The position numbers and the translations under genes were made by a program. From Homarus americanus (taxonomy: Eukaryota > Arthropoda > Malacostraca > Decapoda > Nephropidae), in the NCBI RefSeq assembly GCF_018991925.1, contig NW_024722158.1, positions 6,920,162 through 6,984,161 on the forward strand: a stretch of DNA of 64,000 nucleotides, written 5' to 3'. Numbering within the stretch: the first letter of the stretch is position 1; each line of letters starts with the position of its first letter. This document shows, in pieces, positions 1 to 10,246 of the stretch. Below the pieces are notes generated by a model that was given only the letters and a program-made list of their open reading frames with translations, was not told the origin of the DNA and ran no database searches.

Positions 1-79
1 ATTCATACCACCACCACCTACACCCCCCACACACCCCTCTACCACCACCAATCCCCCCTCCCCTCCAGGTGGTTTGGTC

Positions 80-80
<1 letters not shown>
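1..80. repeat. CCA/C-rich low-complexity sequence
   Basis: Imperfect ACC/CCA runs and C-tracts precede the first microsatellite. No coding signal is visible. Confidence 0.5.

Positions 81-155
<75 letters not shown>
81..155. repeat. (AC)n microsatellite
   Basis: About 37 units with a single G interruption near 112. Confidence 0.97.
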
Positions 156-158
<3 letters not shown>

Positions 159-580
159 CCCTCTCTTCCCACCCCACACTGCCAATCGCACCCTAACAAT
201 TACACTGATTAATACAAGATACATTACCATACTTGATTACTGTATGAATTAAGACCACAACGCTTTAATTACACAACAAAGAAAAGCTGAATCAGTAATA
301 CAACCAGACGATAAATGTACAGTAATTACGTACATAAATTCACGTCACATAACCTAACTGGGAACTGAGAACGTATTTAATTCACGGATTCTCAAAGCTT
401 CGTATTTTAAATTTGTCCCTTTAACAGGTAATGAGATAATATACCAAACCAGGTAACTAACAGTACAGGTTAATGATAAATTCTCTCAACATTTTATAGA
501 CGATAATTTTTTTTTTCATCTTCGATAATAACAAAGTAGATTTAACTGGTTCACTTAAACAATGATATATAAACTGTCTA
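156..580. other. AT-rich spacer
   Basis: Mostly unique AT-rich sequence with stops in all frames. A short family A-like piece (GATTCTCAAAGC then AAATTTGTCCC) lies near 386-425. Nothing else is recognised. Confidence 0.5.
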
Positions 581-705
581 CTGAGGTCTTGTAAGTCTTT
601 TAAGTGGGTATTGTAGCGTATGTTGATGTTACAATGTTTACAACACTTCAACAACTGAGGTCTTGAAGTGGGTATTGTAGCGGGGGGAGGGGGGGTGTTG
701 ATCTC
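581..705. repeat. Local direct duplication, about 75 bp apart
   Basis: CTGAGGTCTTG followed by AAGTGGGTATTGTAGCG and then TGTTGAT occurs at 581 and again at 655. The second copy has lost about 10 bases and gained a G-rich insert. Confidence 0.75.
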
Positions 706-764
706 ATTACCGTCTCCCTCAAGGTGTGTATGATGGACCTCAGGTGTTTATCGGTTTCCAATGG

Positions 765-767
<3 letters not shown>

Positions 768-836
<69 letters not shown>

Positions 837-838
837 GA
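768..838. repeat. (GA)n microsatellite
   Basis: About 35 units with one GGG interruption near 826. Confidence 0.96.
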
Positions 839-1195
839 CGACTGATGCATCGGTACAAGAAGATGACATGTTGTTTTGACACAAGATGCTGATCCATTAA
901 GTATTGAGACAAGAAAGTGAAATAATAATCCCCCGAGACAAAAAGCTGAAACATAAAGTTTTGAGACAGGAATAGAAACATTAAGCTTTGAAACAAGACG
1001 AGGAATGAAGTAGAGACAAAAAACTGAAAAATAAAACTTTTAAATACGAGACTTTGAGACATGAAGCGTTTATCAGTTGATTTAGTGCCTCGTGTATGAC
1101 TGAGATTGAAAGTTGAAATCGGCTTTCAAATTCACCATCATATATTTCTCACTCTTCAGTCCTCAAGATATGTTCAAGAGATCTAAACGAACCTA
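839..1195. other. Spacer with degenerate GAGACA(A/T)GAA-like words
   Basis: Words such as TTGAGACA and TTTGAAACAAG recur every 20-40 bases between 900 and 1070, suggesting a decayed short-period repeat. No gene is visible. Confidence 0.4.
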
Positions 1196-1350
1196 ACCTA
1201 ACCAAACTCTACCCTACCCTAACCTTACCTTACATTACCTAACCTAAACTACTCTACCCAAACCTCACCTTACCTTACCTTACCTTACCTATCTTAACCT
1301 AACCTAACCTAAACCACCTTACCCTAACCAAACCAGACCTAACCTAACCT
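1196..1350. repeat. Degenerate CCTAA/CCTTA tract (TTAGG-type motif)
   Basis: Runs of CCTAACCTAA mixed with CCTTA and CCCTA. CCTAA is the complement of the arthropod telomere unit TTAGG. The tract is short and mutated, so it is interstitial rather than a chromosome end. Confidence 0.8.
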
Positions 1351-1674
1351 ACCCAAATCTCCATCAAAGTACGAAGGGATTCACTTAAATAATCTATCCA
1401 CAGTTGAGTCTATCCACTTAAATGGCTGACACAAGCCTAACAAAAAACTATCCAATGGCTAATCACCTTTGACACTCTGGGGTTAAGCTAATCACGGCCA
1501 GGTAATCACCCCCTGGCAACCTGGTAATTAACCAATCATGACTCGTTAATCACCTACAGGAGAGAGCTGTTAATATGCATAATAGACCAATCCCCTACGG
1601 CCGCCCAAAACCTGCCTAATCATTGTTGTTAATTCATCTAATCCATCGTGTCGTGTTGTGAGCCTTTACAAGTC
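1351..1674. other. Spacer with repeated 'TAATCACC' words
   Basis: Between about 1460 and 1560, TAATCACC or close variants recur with CTGGTAATTAACC. This is probably a decayed tandem repeat. No open frame of note. Confidence 0.4.
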
Positions 1675-1719
1675 TATGTATGTATGTATGTATGTATGTA
1701 TGTATGTATGTATGTATGA
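1675..1719. repeat. (TATG)n microsatellite
   Basis: About 11 perfect tetranucleotide units. Confidence 0.96.
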
Positions 1720-1857
1720 CGAAGAGGAGAACCAGGGAAAACACAAACATCTTGACCAAGTTCTGGGGTAATGGTTAGTCAGTGCAGTTGGTGAATTGTC
1801 CGGTCTTCTGGGACTATTCCTTGACACTGGGTCATGCATCTCGTTAACTCAGGGTGT

Positions 1858-1875
1858 GGTTAGGTTAGGTTAGGT
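1858..1875. repeat. (GGTTA)n short interstitial tract
   Basis: Three to four TTAGG-type units on the + strand. Confidence 0.85.
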
Positions 1876-1930
1876 CAGCCCCCGCAAACATATGTCTGGG
1901 TGTCGTTAAAAAGATATCTTACAACACTAA

Positions 1931-1932
1931 CC

Positions 1933-1964
<32 letters not shown>
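1931..1964. repeat. (CTGT)n microsatellite
   Basis: About eight perfect units. Confidence 0.95.
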
Positions 1965-2039
1965 AATAAGGAACAATATACGGTATCTGAAGAATGCGTA
2001 GAGTGAGGGACAGGTAAGAGGCCGAAGCGTACTCAGGGG

Positions 2040-2345
2040 TGGAATGTACTCAAGAGGGGGACGGGGTATTGTACTTCAGAAGAGGAGGCTGAGGTGTACT
2101 AGAGGGTGTATTGTACTAGAGAAGTGTGGGCATGGTGTACAAAGGGAGGAAGGAGAGTGTAGGTATACATGTGAAGGGTGGAGGGTGTACCTGTAGAGTG
2201 TTGGGTGGAGAGTTAGGGCAGGGTGTTGGGTGTAGTGTGATGAGGGGCTGTAAGGTGTAGGCGAGGGTGTAAGGGAGAGTGTAAGGGGCGGGTGTAAGGT
2301 GTAGAGGCGGGTGTTAGGTGTACAAGTCGGCCTACTGGTAATACT
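2040..2345. repeat. Degenerate GGGTGTA-type G-rich minisatellite
   Basis: GGTGTA and GGGTGT words recur every 10-15 bases over 300 bp. Unit length drifts. The 98-aa open frame on the minus strand here is a product of the repeat. Confidence 0.75.
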
Positions 2346-2377
2346 ACACTTATCTCTCTTGATGCTTTCCACCTGTT

Positions 2378-2379
<2 letters not shown>

Positions 2380-2436
<57 letters not shown>
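2380..2436. repeat. (CT)n microsatellite
   Basis: About 28 perfect units. Confidence 0.97.
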
Positions 2437-2439
<3 letters not shown>

Positions 2440-2499
2440 ACATCACCTCAGTTCACCAAGTAGCGGCAGACACTTCACGGGTCATCAATACACATAACA

Positions 2500-2870
2500 A
2501 TTGCCCCGGTGCACTATAACCACAGTCCAATGGTCGGTAACTCTGGACAATACTGGCACAATATAGTCCAAAGGAGCCATAACATTGGATAATAAAGGCC
2601 CTAAATAATGATTATCCTTCCCTATGCCACAATATTGTCCAAGGGGGCCATTAACATTGGATAATAATGGCCCTAAATAATGATTATCCTTCCCTATGCC
2701 ACAATATTGTCCAAGGGAACCATAACATTGGACAATAATGGCCCTAAATAATGATTATCCCTCGCCGCACCACAATCTAAGGGACCATAACAACACAATA
2801 AGCCAAAACACCGACTATTTTCCCCCCCTCTGCACCATAGCATTTCCAAGGAGCCACAACTCGGGATAAT
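2500..2870. repeat. 71/72-bp tandem repeat with degenerate edges
   Basis: CACAATATNGTCCAA starts units at 2557, 2628 and 2700, with a worn copy at 2771 and further decayed copies on both sides. Each good unit holds an imperfect hairpin with arms GGATAAT and ATTATCC. Similar units occur at 18.1-18.3 kb. Confidence 0.9.
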
Positions 2871-2984
2871 CAACACGGAATATGCTGACTGATTATCGAA
2901 CGCGTCTGAGGCCTTACAATGATCTATCCATACTCTAAGTTTGGCTAAAATTCATTCGAGTTATGGCGTCTACAACTTCTGAAC

Positions 2985-3178
2985 GGATGGGTGGATGGAT
3001 GGATGGATGGATGGACAGGTGGATGAATAGATGGACAGATGGACGGGTGGATGGATGGACGGATGGGTGGATGGATGGATGGATGGATGGACAGGTGGAT
3101 GAATAGATGGACAGATGGACGGGTGGATGGATGGACGGACGGATGGATGGATGGATGGATGGATGGATGGATGGGAGG
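2985..3178. repeat. (GGAT)n minisatellite with 76-bp higher-order unit
   Basis: GGATGGAT units are interrupted by ACAGGTGGATGAATAGATGG. That interruption occurs at 3015 and 3091, giving a 76-bp higher-order period. The 'WMDGWMDG' and 'SIHPSIHP' open frames are products of the repeat. Confidence 0.93.
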
Positions 3179-3329
3179 ACAGGGAGTGCCAATTCGTATA
3201 CCTCGGTGGTCTCAGGACTGCGGGGTACAAGGCAACACTTACCTCAATGTCTTATGTTCTGGAATGAATCTATATCTCCGTTAACCTCTCCCGTACATAC
3301 CTGGAAAGAGAAAATAAAATAGTTTCTTT

Positions 3330-3480
3330 ATCTCTGTCTTTTTTCTCTTTCTCTGTCTCTAAAAATAATTAAAGATATAATTAAATCTCTCTCTGTCTGT
3401 CTCTCTTTCTCTCTCCCTCTCTAGGAAACAATTTGAATCACTTTATACGTTTCTCTCTCTTTCTTTCTTTCTCTCTCCCC
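3330..3480. repeat. CT-rich low-complexity tract
   Basis: Short CTCTCT/TTTCTTT runs are separated by AAATAATTAAA-type AT blocks. Confidence 0.7.
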
Positions 3481-3514
3481 ATGAAAAAATAAATAAAATT
3501 GCCTCTACATCTTC

Positions 3515-3672
3515 TCTCACACCCCCTCCCCCCTCCCCACTGTTCCTCACCCTCTTCCCCCCTCTCACTGTTCCTCACCTACTCCCACTGTTCTCACCCT
3601 CTTCCCCCCACTGTTCCTCACCTCTTCCCCCCCCCACTGTTCTCCCACACTTCCCTCCCTCCCCACTCACAA
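3515..3672. repeat. C-rich minisatellite, CCCACTGTTCCTCACC-type unit
   Basis: CACTGTTC(C)TCACC followed by CTCTTCCCCCC recurs about five times with unit lengths near 25-35 bp. G-poor on the + strand. Confidence 0.85.
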
Positions 3673-4295
3673 CAATGGCTGACACACGCACACACTTACC
3701 CTTACGACCGCCCCAAAACGCCTCACATTCATTTCCCAGTAGAAGACTATTTTTCTCTTCCGTAGACAAACAATTACACACACATCCTTAGGAGGCAGTT
3801 TTTTTTTCCTTGAGGACAAACAAGAGGAAAATTAACGTGGGTACTTTTCTTTTGTTCATGAAATAAGATAACTAAAAAACGTGGAATTTTTACGAACAAA
3901 AATTAAATTATCCATTGAACATCACTCAAGGTCGGTGACAAGTCTTATTGGATGGTATATTATTATCTTAAAGCTCTGACCTTAACCTTTGACCTCAATA
4001 AAGCATAATCAGTTCTATGGGGTTGTTATGGGGGGAGGGGATCTGTTAGGTGTGAATGTTACAACTCTACGGGGGTTATGGGGGGAAATATCCGTCAAGT
4101 ATGAACGCTAAAGCTCTGTAGATTCTCCAAAAAAACAATCAGTTAAAATGAGAGAGCACTGACCCCCCCCCCCCCGCCCTTTATATTTTGTAAAGAAAGG
4201 ATAAAAAAATCCTCTTCAACATTCACGCATGAAAAACCTCTCTCACATCTATGACAGTCGCGGTACAAATTCGACGCCATCTTGACCGCCATCTT
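3673..4295. other. AT-rich spacer with one diverged duplication
   Basis: TTATGGGGGGA with GTATGAAC-type context at 4025-4110 is a diverged pair about 50 bp apart. TGACCTTAACCTTTGACCTC at 3978-3997 resembles nuclear-receptor half sites. No gene is seen. Confidence 0.45.
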
Positions 4296-4615
4296 AGTGT
4301 CGTTCCTTGAAACACTGAGGTAGCTTAAGGACCCTTGTTGTTTCTTCAGTTAAGGATAATAACATTAGCATATAAATCTTTAGGGATCCATCTTTGTGTC
4401 GTGGGGTGAGTGAGGCGAAGAGAATTCTCACACCAGTTAAGAAAACAATACTAACTTGAGATCCTTTATCTACCTTTATGTCGTAACTTAAAGGTCCAGT
4501 AAGGGACATTCTCACCCCATCAGTTAGGGATCTTCTCACCCCATCAGTTAGGGATCTTCTCACCCCATCAGTTAGGGGAGAAAAACATTAAGGAAAGAAA
4601 GTTTAAGAATCCGGA
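4296..4615. repeat. Family A repeat locus, ending in a 24-bp tandem
   Basis: Two diverged modules run CAGTTAAG..., GATCCATCTTTGTGTCG or TTTATGTCGTAACTTAAA, then ...TCTCACACCAGTTA. They are followed by CTCACCCCATCAGTTAGGG units at 4511, 4535 and 4559. The same words recur at 8.9, 29.9, 35.7, 54.6 and 55.4 kb. Confidence 0.7.
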
Positions 4616-4685
4616 TTTAGAGCTGCCGTTAATGGCGACTCAACAAGAACACAACAAATCCTTCTTGACGACCTTCCTCAACCAA

Positions 4686-5370
4686 AGTTTTGGAGAGAGA
4701 GAGTGGAGGGAAGAAGAGGGAGGGAGGGAGGGGGAGGAGGGGGAGGAGGGAGAGAGGGAGGGAGAGGAGAGGGAGGAGGGAGGGAGAGGTGAAGGAGGGA
4801 GGAGGAGAGAGGGTGAGGTGGAGTTTGGAGAGAGATGGTGAGGGACGGAGGGGTAAGAGGGAGGGGGTAAGAGATGGAGAAAGGGAGGGTAAGGGAGAGA
4901 GGGTGATAGGAGAAACTGGAAGGATGGAGGAAGGGAGGGGAGAGGAGAGGAAGGAGGGCACGCAAAAGGAAGGAGAGAAAAGGAAGAGGGAAGAAGGAAA
5001 TTGGAGGAACGGGAAGGTGGGAATAGAAAGAGGAGGGAGATAGGGAAAGAAGGAAGGAGGGAAGGGTGGAAGAAAGAAACGGGAACTGGAGGAAGAAGGA
5101 TAAATGGAAGGAAGGACATAAACCAAGACCAAGAAAAAGAAGACATAACAAACAGGGGAAGAAAGAGAGTAGAAGACAAGGAAGACAGAAGAACGAGATA
5201 AGGAAGACAAATGGCAGGAGGAGAAGAGGAAGAAGGAAGATAAGAAGAGATGAGGAGGCGGGACAAAGAATGAAAAGAAAAGAGGAAGAAGGGAAGAGAA
5301 AGAAGCAGATGAAAAAAAGAAGAAGAAGAAGAAGAAGAAGAAGAAGAAGAAGAAGAAGAAGAAGAAGATC
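4686..5370. repeat. Long homopurine (GGA/GAA-rich) tract
   Basis: About 685 bp almost without pyrimidines on the + strand, built of GGGAGG, GAGAGG and GAAGA words and ending in (GAA)n. Open frames of 249-302 aa on the minus strand read as Ser/Pro/Leu/Phe-only peptides and are not genes. Confidence 0.92.
5318..5368. repeat. (GAA)n microsatellite
   Basis: About 17 perfect triplets at the end of the homopurine tract. Confidence 0.97.
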
Positions 5371-5460
5371 GAAGCCACCCCAAGAGGTACAGATAAGACA
5401 GCATTTGGGCCAGAGATTAGGACTCGAGTAATATTTGTTTACAAGAGTACGGACACTTAT

Positions 5461-5569
5461 GATTCCCGGACACAACTCTGATTCCCGGACACAACTCTGA
5501 TTCCCGGACACAACTCTGATTCCCGGACACAACTCTGATTCACGTACACAACTCTGATTCCCGGACACA
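5461..5569. repeat. 19-bp tandem repeat
   Basis: Unit GATTCCCGGACACAACTCT in 5.8 copies (starts 5461, 5480, 5499, 5518, 5537, 5556). Only the fifth copy differs (CACGTA). Confidence 0.96.
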
Positions 5570-6000
5570 TGGACACAGGAAGACACATAGAAGACGACTC
5601 GGCAAATGGAGAGGAATTACAGGCCCATTCCCGTCCTACAACCAACCTGGGAGAGAGAAGTCAGCCAACTCGGGAGAGTGTCTGGGGTCGTGGGATTATC
5701 CTATGGGATAACTTTGGCGACTCATCTATCCTCGCCAACATCTCGCGAACAGACACAATCATGAACAATTTCCTACTGCAAGAAAAAATGAGACACGAAA
5801 AATTCAAGTGGACACCATAGCATTCTACTACTCTCCTTCCTCCCCACCCTACCATCATTTACTCTCCCAGCACATTAACCACTTTCCCTCCTCTCCCTCC
5901 CCTCCCAAAGTGACTCCGGAAGGTTACAGGGGGGTCAGCACACAGTAGAGACAATCACGCCCTGATGGCCTCACTATGTTCTGATTGTCTTATGTAAGCT
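5570..6000. other. Unique spacer
   Basis: An 83-aa frame at 5569-5820 (+) is the least repetitive open frame nearby, but I recognise no family and its first codons lie in the 19-bp array. I do not call it a gene. Confidence 0.4.
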
Positions 6001-6200
6001 GGTGAAGATACGGTGTGTGGATGTGGTCTACCTGCTCCCACCCTCTCTCTCTCTTTTGGGATAATCACCTCAGATTTCACCTGTAGACACCCTGACGAAG
6101 ATACGGTATGTGTGTGTCTGTTTATTTATCTGTCTGTCTGTCTGTCTGTCTGTCCCTCAGGGGGTAATTACCTGAGTATTCACCTGCAGAAACGCGGCCT
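6001..6200. repeat. Diverged tandem duplication, about 90-105 bp period
   Basis: GAAGATACGGTGTGTG near 6005 recurs as GAAGATACGGTATGTG near 6097. ATCACCTCAGATTTCACCTG near 6062 recurs as ATTACCTGAGTATTCACCTG. The second copy contains a (TGTC)n expansion at 6129-6155. Confidence 0.75.
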
Positions 6201-6494
6201 AATTAAGTGCAGAAGCCTTTAGATAACTCCCCTGCGGGCGGCCGTCATTTATAAATCAATTCAGACGCAGCAAAAGTTAAGAAGATAATTTCCAGTATGT
6301 TGTTTGTGTACCTGTGTTGTGGTGGTGACGAGAGAGAGGCAGCAACGCGCATAGACGCACACCTGAACAGATACATAAACATTTACATACACAGACAAAC
6401 AACATCTTTCAACACAGCCCAAATCCAGTGGCTCTGCCATCATTTTGCACCTGTTAGTTAAATCATAATCAATAGAGGAGTAAACAGAGGCGCG
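6201..6494. other. Unique spacer
   Basis: No tandem structure, RNA gene or recognisable coding frame. Confidence 0.4.

Positions 6495-6554
<60 letters not shown>
6495..6554. repeat. (AC)n microsatellite
   Basis: About 30 perfect units, preceded by GGCGCGCC. Confidence 0.97.
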
Positions 6555-6556
<2 letters not shown>

Positions 6557-6638
6557 TCTCTGATGAGCACTTCCAGGCCGTGTCAGCGTGAAAAGGAAAT
6601 AAAACCAGAAAAAATGTTAAAATTCACAGGTCAAATTC

Positions 6639-6640
<2 letters not shown>

Positions 6641-6681
<41 letters not shown>
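6641..6681. repeat. (CT)n microsatellite
   Basis: About 20 perfect units. Confidence 0.97.
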
Positions 6682-6682
<1 letters not shown>

Positions 6683-6844
6683 AAGCCGTACAACAACTTC
6701 GACGGGATGATTGGCAGCACGTGCCCTTGCTGCCAGACGTACAACGAATACCAATAAACATTTTCCTCATAACATTTTTCATCCAATTGGTCTGAATGAG
6801 AGTATTTACTATAGTCTCAGTGCCAGTCGACGCCATTTCTTAAC

Positions 6845-6910
6845 GTCTCACATCACCAATTACGAGAAAATTTAATTAAAAAATATCTTAGGAATCAATG
6901 GGTCGAATGA
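6845..6910 (+). repeat. Family A repeat fragment
   Basis: CAATTACGAGAAAATTTAAT followed by ATCTTAGGAATCAATGGGTCG matches the module at 8.9 kb in order and spacing. Confidence 0.5.
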
Positions 6911-6979
6911 AGACGATAAAACAGACTTACGATCGAGTCTTGGGTTAAATTTGGCGTTCTAGTTAACAACTCATTACCA

Positions 6980-7157
6980 ACAACACCTACCACACAACTC
7001 ACAACACCTACCACACAACTCACAACACCTACCACACAACTCACAACACAACTCACAACACCTACCACACAACTCACAACACAACTCACAACACCTACCA
7101 CACAACTCACAACACCTACCACACAACTCACAACACCTACCACACAACTCACAACAC
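6980..7157. repeat. 21-bp tandem repeat with 12-bp short units
   Basis: Long unit AACTCACAACACCTACCACAC alternates irregularly with the short unit AACTCACAACAC. About nine units in total. The 'VVSCVVGV' minus-strand frame is a product of the repeat. Confidence 0.94.
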
Positions 7158-7388
7158 GCCTCATAATTTTTCCTCCCTTAATTCCACCAAATACTCTTAA
7201 CCTCGTCCACTTCCACCTTCTTCCTCATCTCTTTTTATCTCCCTCTCATCTCTCTTGCCCTCTCTTCTATGCCTCTGTTTATCACGGTTGGCATCCATCT
7301 CCCCTGGACATTCCTTCTGGTTGGTTGGGTGCTTTCGTCGATACAGAACTCTTGGGAAGGCCTCCGAACTAAGTCACCAACAATTAAT

Positions 7389-7389
<1 letters not shown>

Positions 7390-7448
<59 letters not shown>
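7390..7448. repeat. (AC)n microsatellite
   Basis: About 29 perfect units. Confidence 0.97.
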
Positions 7449-7450
<2 letters not shown>

Positions 7451-7825
7451 CCCCTCAGCCAATAAACACCTCCAACTGCCCTTCCACAAACAACTTTTCT
7501 TTTTCCAAATATTTCTCACCTCACTGCCATGCCAACTTAATCTCTTCTCCTCCCCCTTCTATCTCCCTTAATTACTCTCTATATTTACCTCATTCATTCT
7601 CTGCATTCTTTCACGAACACCTCTTCCGTCTTTCTTTCTTTCTCTCCTTCTGCCATATACGAGTTTGGGTTCAGTTAAGTGGACAGATGTTTGACAGGTG
7701 ACTTTATACAGGTGTTGACTCTGTTTGATGGTTCTTGTTTTTACGTATGGGCTGTATACACATGTAAACTCACGTAAACGCACATGAAACGACACACGTA
7801 CACTGACAAACACTCAAACGTAATT

Positions 7826-7826
<1 letters not shown>
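7449..7826. other. Pyrimidine-rich spacer
   Basis: C/T-rich to about 7650, then unique with ACGTAAACGCACATG-like words. No gene is recognised. Confidence 0.4.

Positions 7827-7856
<30 letters not shown>
7827..7856. repeat. (CA)n microsatellite
   Basis: About 15 units. Confidence 0.95.
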
Positions 7857-7857
<1 letters not shown>

Positions 7858-8038
7858 CACTTACAAGATTACATCTCATGACCCGACTAATGACACCATT
7901 AATTACAATATTCTTGCTGCAATCTAATTAAGAATTAAATTCATCCAATTAAGGTAAATTTCACATACAGGGGTTACCTCAGGGGGTTGGCGGAACGCAA
8001 AAATTAAGACCTCGCCAAAAACCCACCAAGAGCGTCTC

Positions 8039-8042
<4 letters not shown>

Positions 8043-8069
<27 letters not shown>
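8043..8069. repeat. (AC)n microsatellite
   Basis: About 13 units. Confidence 0.95.
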
Positions 8070-8073
<4 letters not shown>

Positions 8074-8084
8074 AACTCTTAAAA

Positions 8085-8225
8085 GATAAGTCATCGTACT
8101 CAGGGGTTGAGAAAGTCCTCAATCAATAAGATAAGTCATCGTACTCAAGAGATTAAAATACCTTACTCAATGGGCTAAATCATTGGTACTCAGAGGGCTG
8201 GCACAGTACTCAAGAGGTTAAAACA
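8085..8225. repeat. Degenerate short repeat around GTACTCAAGAGGTT
   Basis: Five diverged copies of (G/T)TACTCA(A/G)(G/T)(A/G)GGTT near 8097, 8137, 8163, 8187 and 8208. The first two are also preceded by GATAAGTCATC. Confidence 0.7.
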
Positions 8226-8805
8226 ATAAAAGTAACACCTATGACATAATTAATCTGGTTTACTACGTTTTAAAATCATGCTAAAACCTTATCTACGAGA
8301 GAAAACTACGATGACGTGTATTATGATTTATCAATGACTTCTACTACAACAGGACTACAATCTTATGAAGTGGTATGTTTACTTTCGCTTAGCTGACGTC
8401 ACAATCTCATCAATTAAAACGAGATTTAATTTTAAAGGGATGTAGTACCCTAAACTTGTATAGATGTATTTCTAATTTATTTTATAGACTATACTGTATT
8501 AAACCTTGATGAAGAAACTTGTATTTACTGAAGATATAAGGCAGAAATTGAGACGGAAAGACACACAGACAGACAGACAGACAGACATTGTTTGAGATGT
8601 TGTCAGGCAAATAATTAATTCTCTTCAAGACATACAAGAGCAAAATGGCGTCAGAATTGCCCAGAAACTTAAAACTTGATCATTAAAAAAAAAAAATCTT
8701 ATGGTAAAAATTCATAATCACATTAAATAAGATAAATTATGTATCCTCAACTTACGACTCTTTGTGAATCTTACTGTCATAGGGTTAAGTGAGTCAGTCA
8801 GATGC
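8226..8805. other. AT-rich spacer with one perfect CRE octamer
   Basis: TGACGTCA lies at 8394-8401. A short (ACAG)n run lies near 8568-8586 and AAAATGGCGTC at 8643. No gene is recognised. Confidence 0.45.
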
Positions 8806-8822
8806 GGTTAGGTTAGGTTAGG
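8806..8822. repeat. (GGTTA)n short interstitial tract
   Basis: Three TTAGG-type units. Confidence 0.85.
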
Positions 8823-8859
8823 AAGTTCTCTTAACTCTACTGGGGTGAAAACTATAACA

Positions 8860-9005
8860 ATGAGAACCTTTAATAATCCATCTTTCTATCGTAAGTTAAA
8901 AGAGTTATTTAAATTCATTCTCAAATCTTTAGTTACGAGAAAAATTAATCGTAATGTCTGAGAATCAATCGTTATACTGCAGCGTTAAACGAGTCAATTA
9001 CACAC
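8860..9005 (+). repeat. Family A repeat, nearly two modules
   Basis: In order: GAGAACCTTTAATAATCCAT, ATCGTAAGTTAAA, CATTCTCAAATC, AGTTACGAGAAAAATTAATC, GAGAATCAATCG. This is the clearest long copy of the family in this orientation. Confidence 0.65.
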
Positions 9006-9197
9006 GTTCATACAGCCAGTTAGGAAGGAAAAAATAACCAGTGTGTAAACATTTCAGAAGCCAAGACAAGAACGGTGAGAAATGTGGAGAAAGTGCCAAG
9101 TCGTCCTCAAAACCCCGGGAGGAGACAATTAGAAGGCGGCGAGTGTTGTGTTGTGGTTCCCAGAAGGACATCTACTGGCTGACTCACTCCCATGGCG

Positions 9198-9200
<3 letters not shown>

Positions 9201-9234
<34 letters not shown>
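9201..9234. repeat. (GT)n microsatellite
   Basis: About 17 perfect units. Confidence 0.97.
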
Positions 9235-9235
<1 letters not shown>

Positions 9236-9309
9236 ATCTCCGGGATAGATCTCTGACTGCGAGCTAAAAATACGCATCACTGTATTTTCATTTCATTTTC
9301 TTGGTTTAG

Positions 9310-9650
9310 AGAATAATACAAGTACAGGTAGAGTTACAGATAACAAGACTCAAGTACATTGCCCTAGTACAAATATATACAATTAAAGGAATAAATACAG
9401 GTAAAAAATATGTACAATTACAAAAACAAGTACAGATACAAATACAGGTACAGTTACGGTTATAATGGTACAAATACAAATAAAATTACAGGTATTACAG
9501 GTATTCAAGATTCAAGTAAAACTGCTATTACAGGTACAGTTGCACGATGTATAACCAAATAGCCAGGTACAGTACAGGTACAAGAATAGATAAAAATACA
9601 GATACAGGTGCAGGTACAGCAAAAGGTACAGGTGCAGCTACAGGTACAAG
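9310..9650. repeat. Degenerate hexanucleotide array, ACAGGT/ACAAAT type
   Basis: Six-base periodicity of (ACAGGT), ACAGTT, ACAGAT and ACAAAT over 340 bp, with at least nine CAGGTA words. No frame stays open. Confidence 0.8.
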
Positions 9651-9789
9651 CAGAAGAATTTAATCCATACTGCCTTAAGAAAGTTCAAAGGTAGACATTG
9701 GTCGACTCTTCTTGCCAACTTAAAAAACAAACAAAAAAAACAACAACAACATAAATCTCAAACTCATTCATACAATAGAGTCCCAACTA

Positions 9790-9895
9790 AACTGCCACGG
9801 TGGAGTGGATACAGCACTCGCTTCCTGTCCTAAGGTTCACTAGTTCGATCCCCGGGCACTCTCAGTCCACCGAAGGCTTAGTATACAGTGTGTTG
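9790..9895 (+). mobile_element. tRNA-derived SINE-like head
   Basis: GGTGGAGTGGATACAGCAC near 9799 resembles a Pol III A box, and AGTTCGATCCCCGGG about 45 bases downstream resembles a B box. This is the order and spacing of tRNA-derived SINE heads. The arms do not fold as a clean cloverleaf, so it is not called a tRNA gene. A short (GA)n run follows. Confidence 0.55.
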
Positions 9896-10199
9896 AGAGA
9901 GAGAGAGAGAATAACAACATTCATTCTCTCCCTCTGGATGATCCAACAACCGACCTTAACCTACGTCTTCCCCTCACTCTGCCCCAACTCCTCCCTCTCC
10001 CCTCCTCCACTCCTCCCCCTGTACTAATTGTTTCGGGGCGTGGAAGCGTCAACTCTTCTGGGAAATCTTTGTGCAGGGGAGTCAGTGTGGGCGGGTATCC
10101 ATTTTTTATAATATCACCTGACACCGCCACTCAGATCTCCCACTCAGATCTGGCACAGCAAACATACACACACACACACTCAGAACAGACGGTGACACT

Positions 10200-10203
<4 letters not shown>

Positions 10204-10243
<40 letters not shown>
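10204..10243. repeat. (CT)n microsatellite
   Basis: About 20 perfect units. Confidence 0.97.

Positions 10244-10246
<3 letters not shown>

Noticed and set aside
1196..1350. Chromosome end (telomere)
   Set aside because: Degenerate short CCTAA tract with unique sequence on both sides and other tracts in the opposite orientation.
5461..5569. CRISPR-like array of 19-bp units
   Set aside because: Units abut without unique spacers and the DNA is eukaryotic. The same applies to the 22-, 26-, 32- and 58-bp arrays.
4629..5586. 249-302-aa minus-strand open frames
   Set aside because: Complement of a homopurine tract. No domain and three competing frames.
5569..5820. 83-aa gene
   Set aside because: Begins inside the 19-bp tandem array and has no recognised similarity.
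9790..9895. Functional tRNA gene
   Set aside because: No consistent cloverleaf. The spacing fits a SINE head better.
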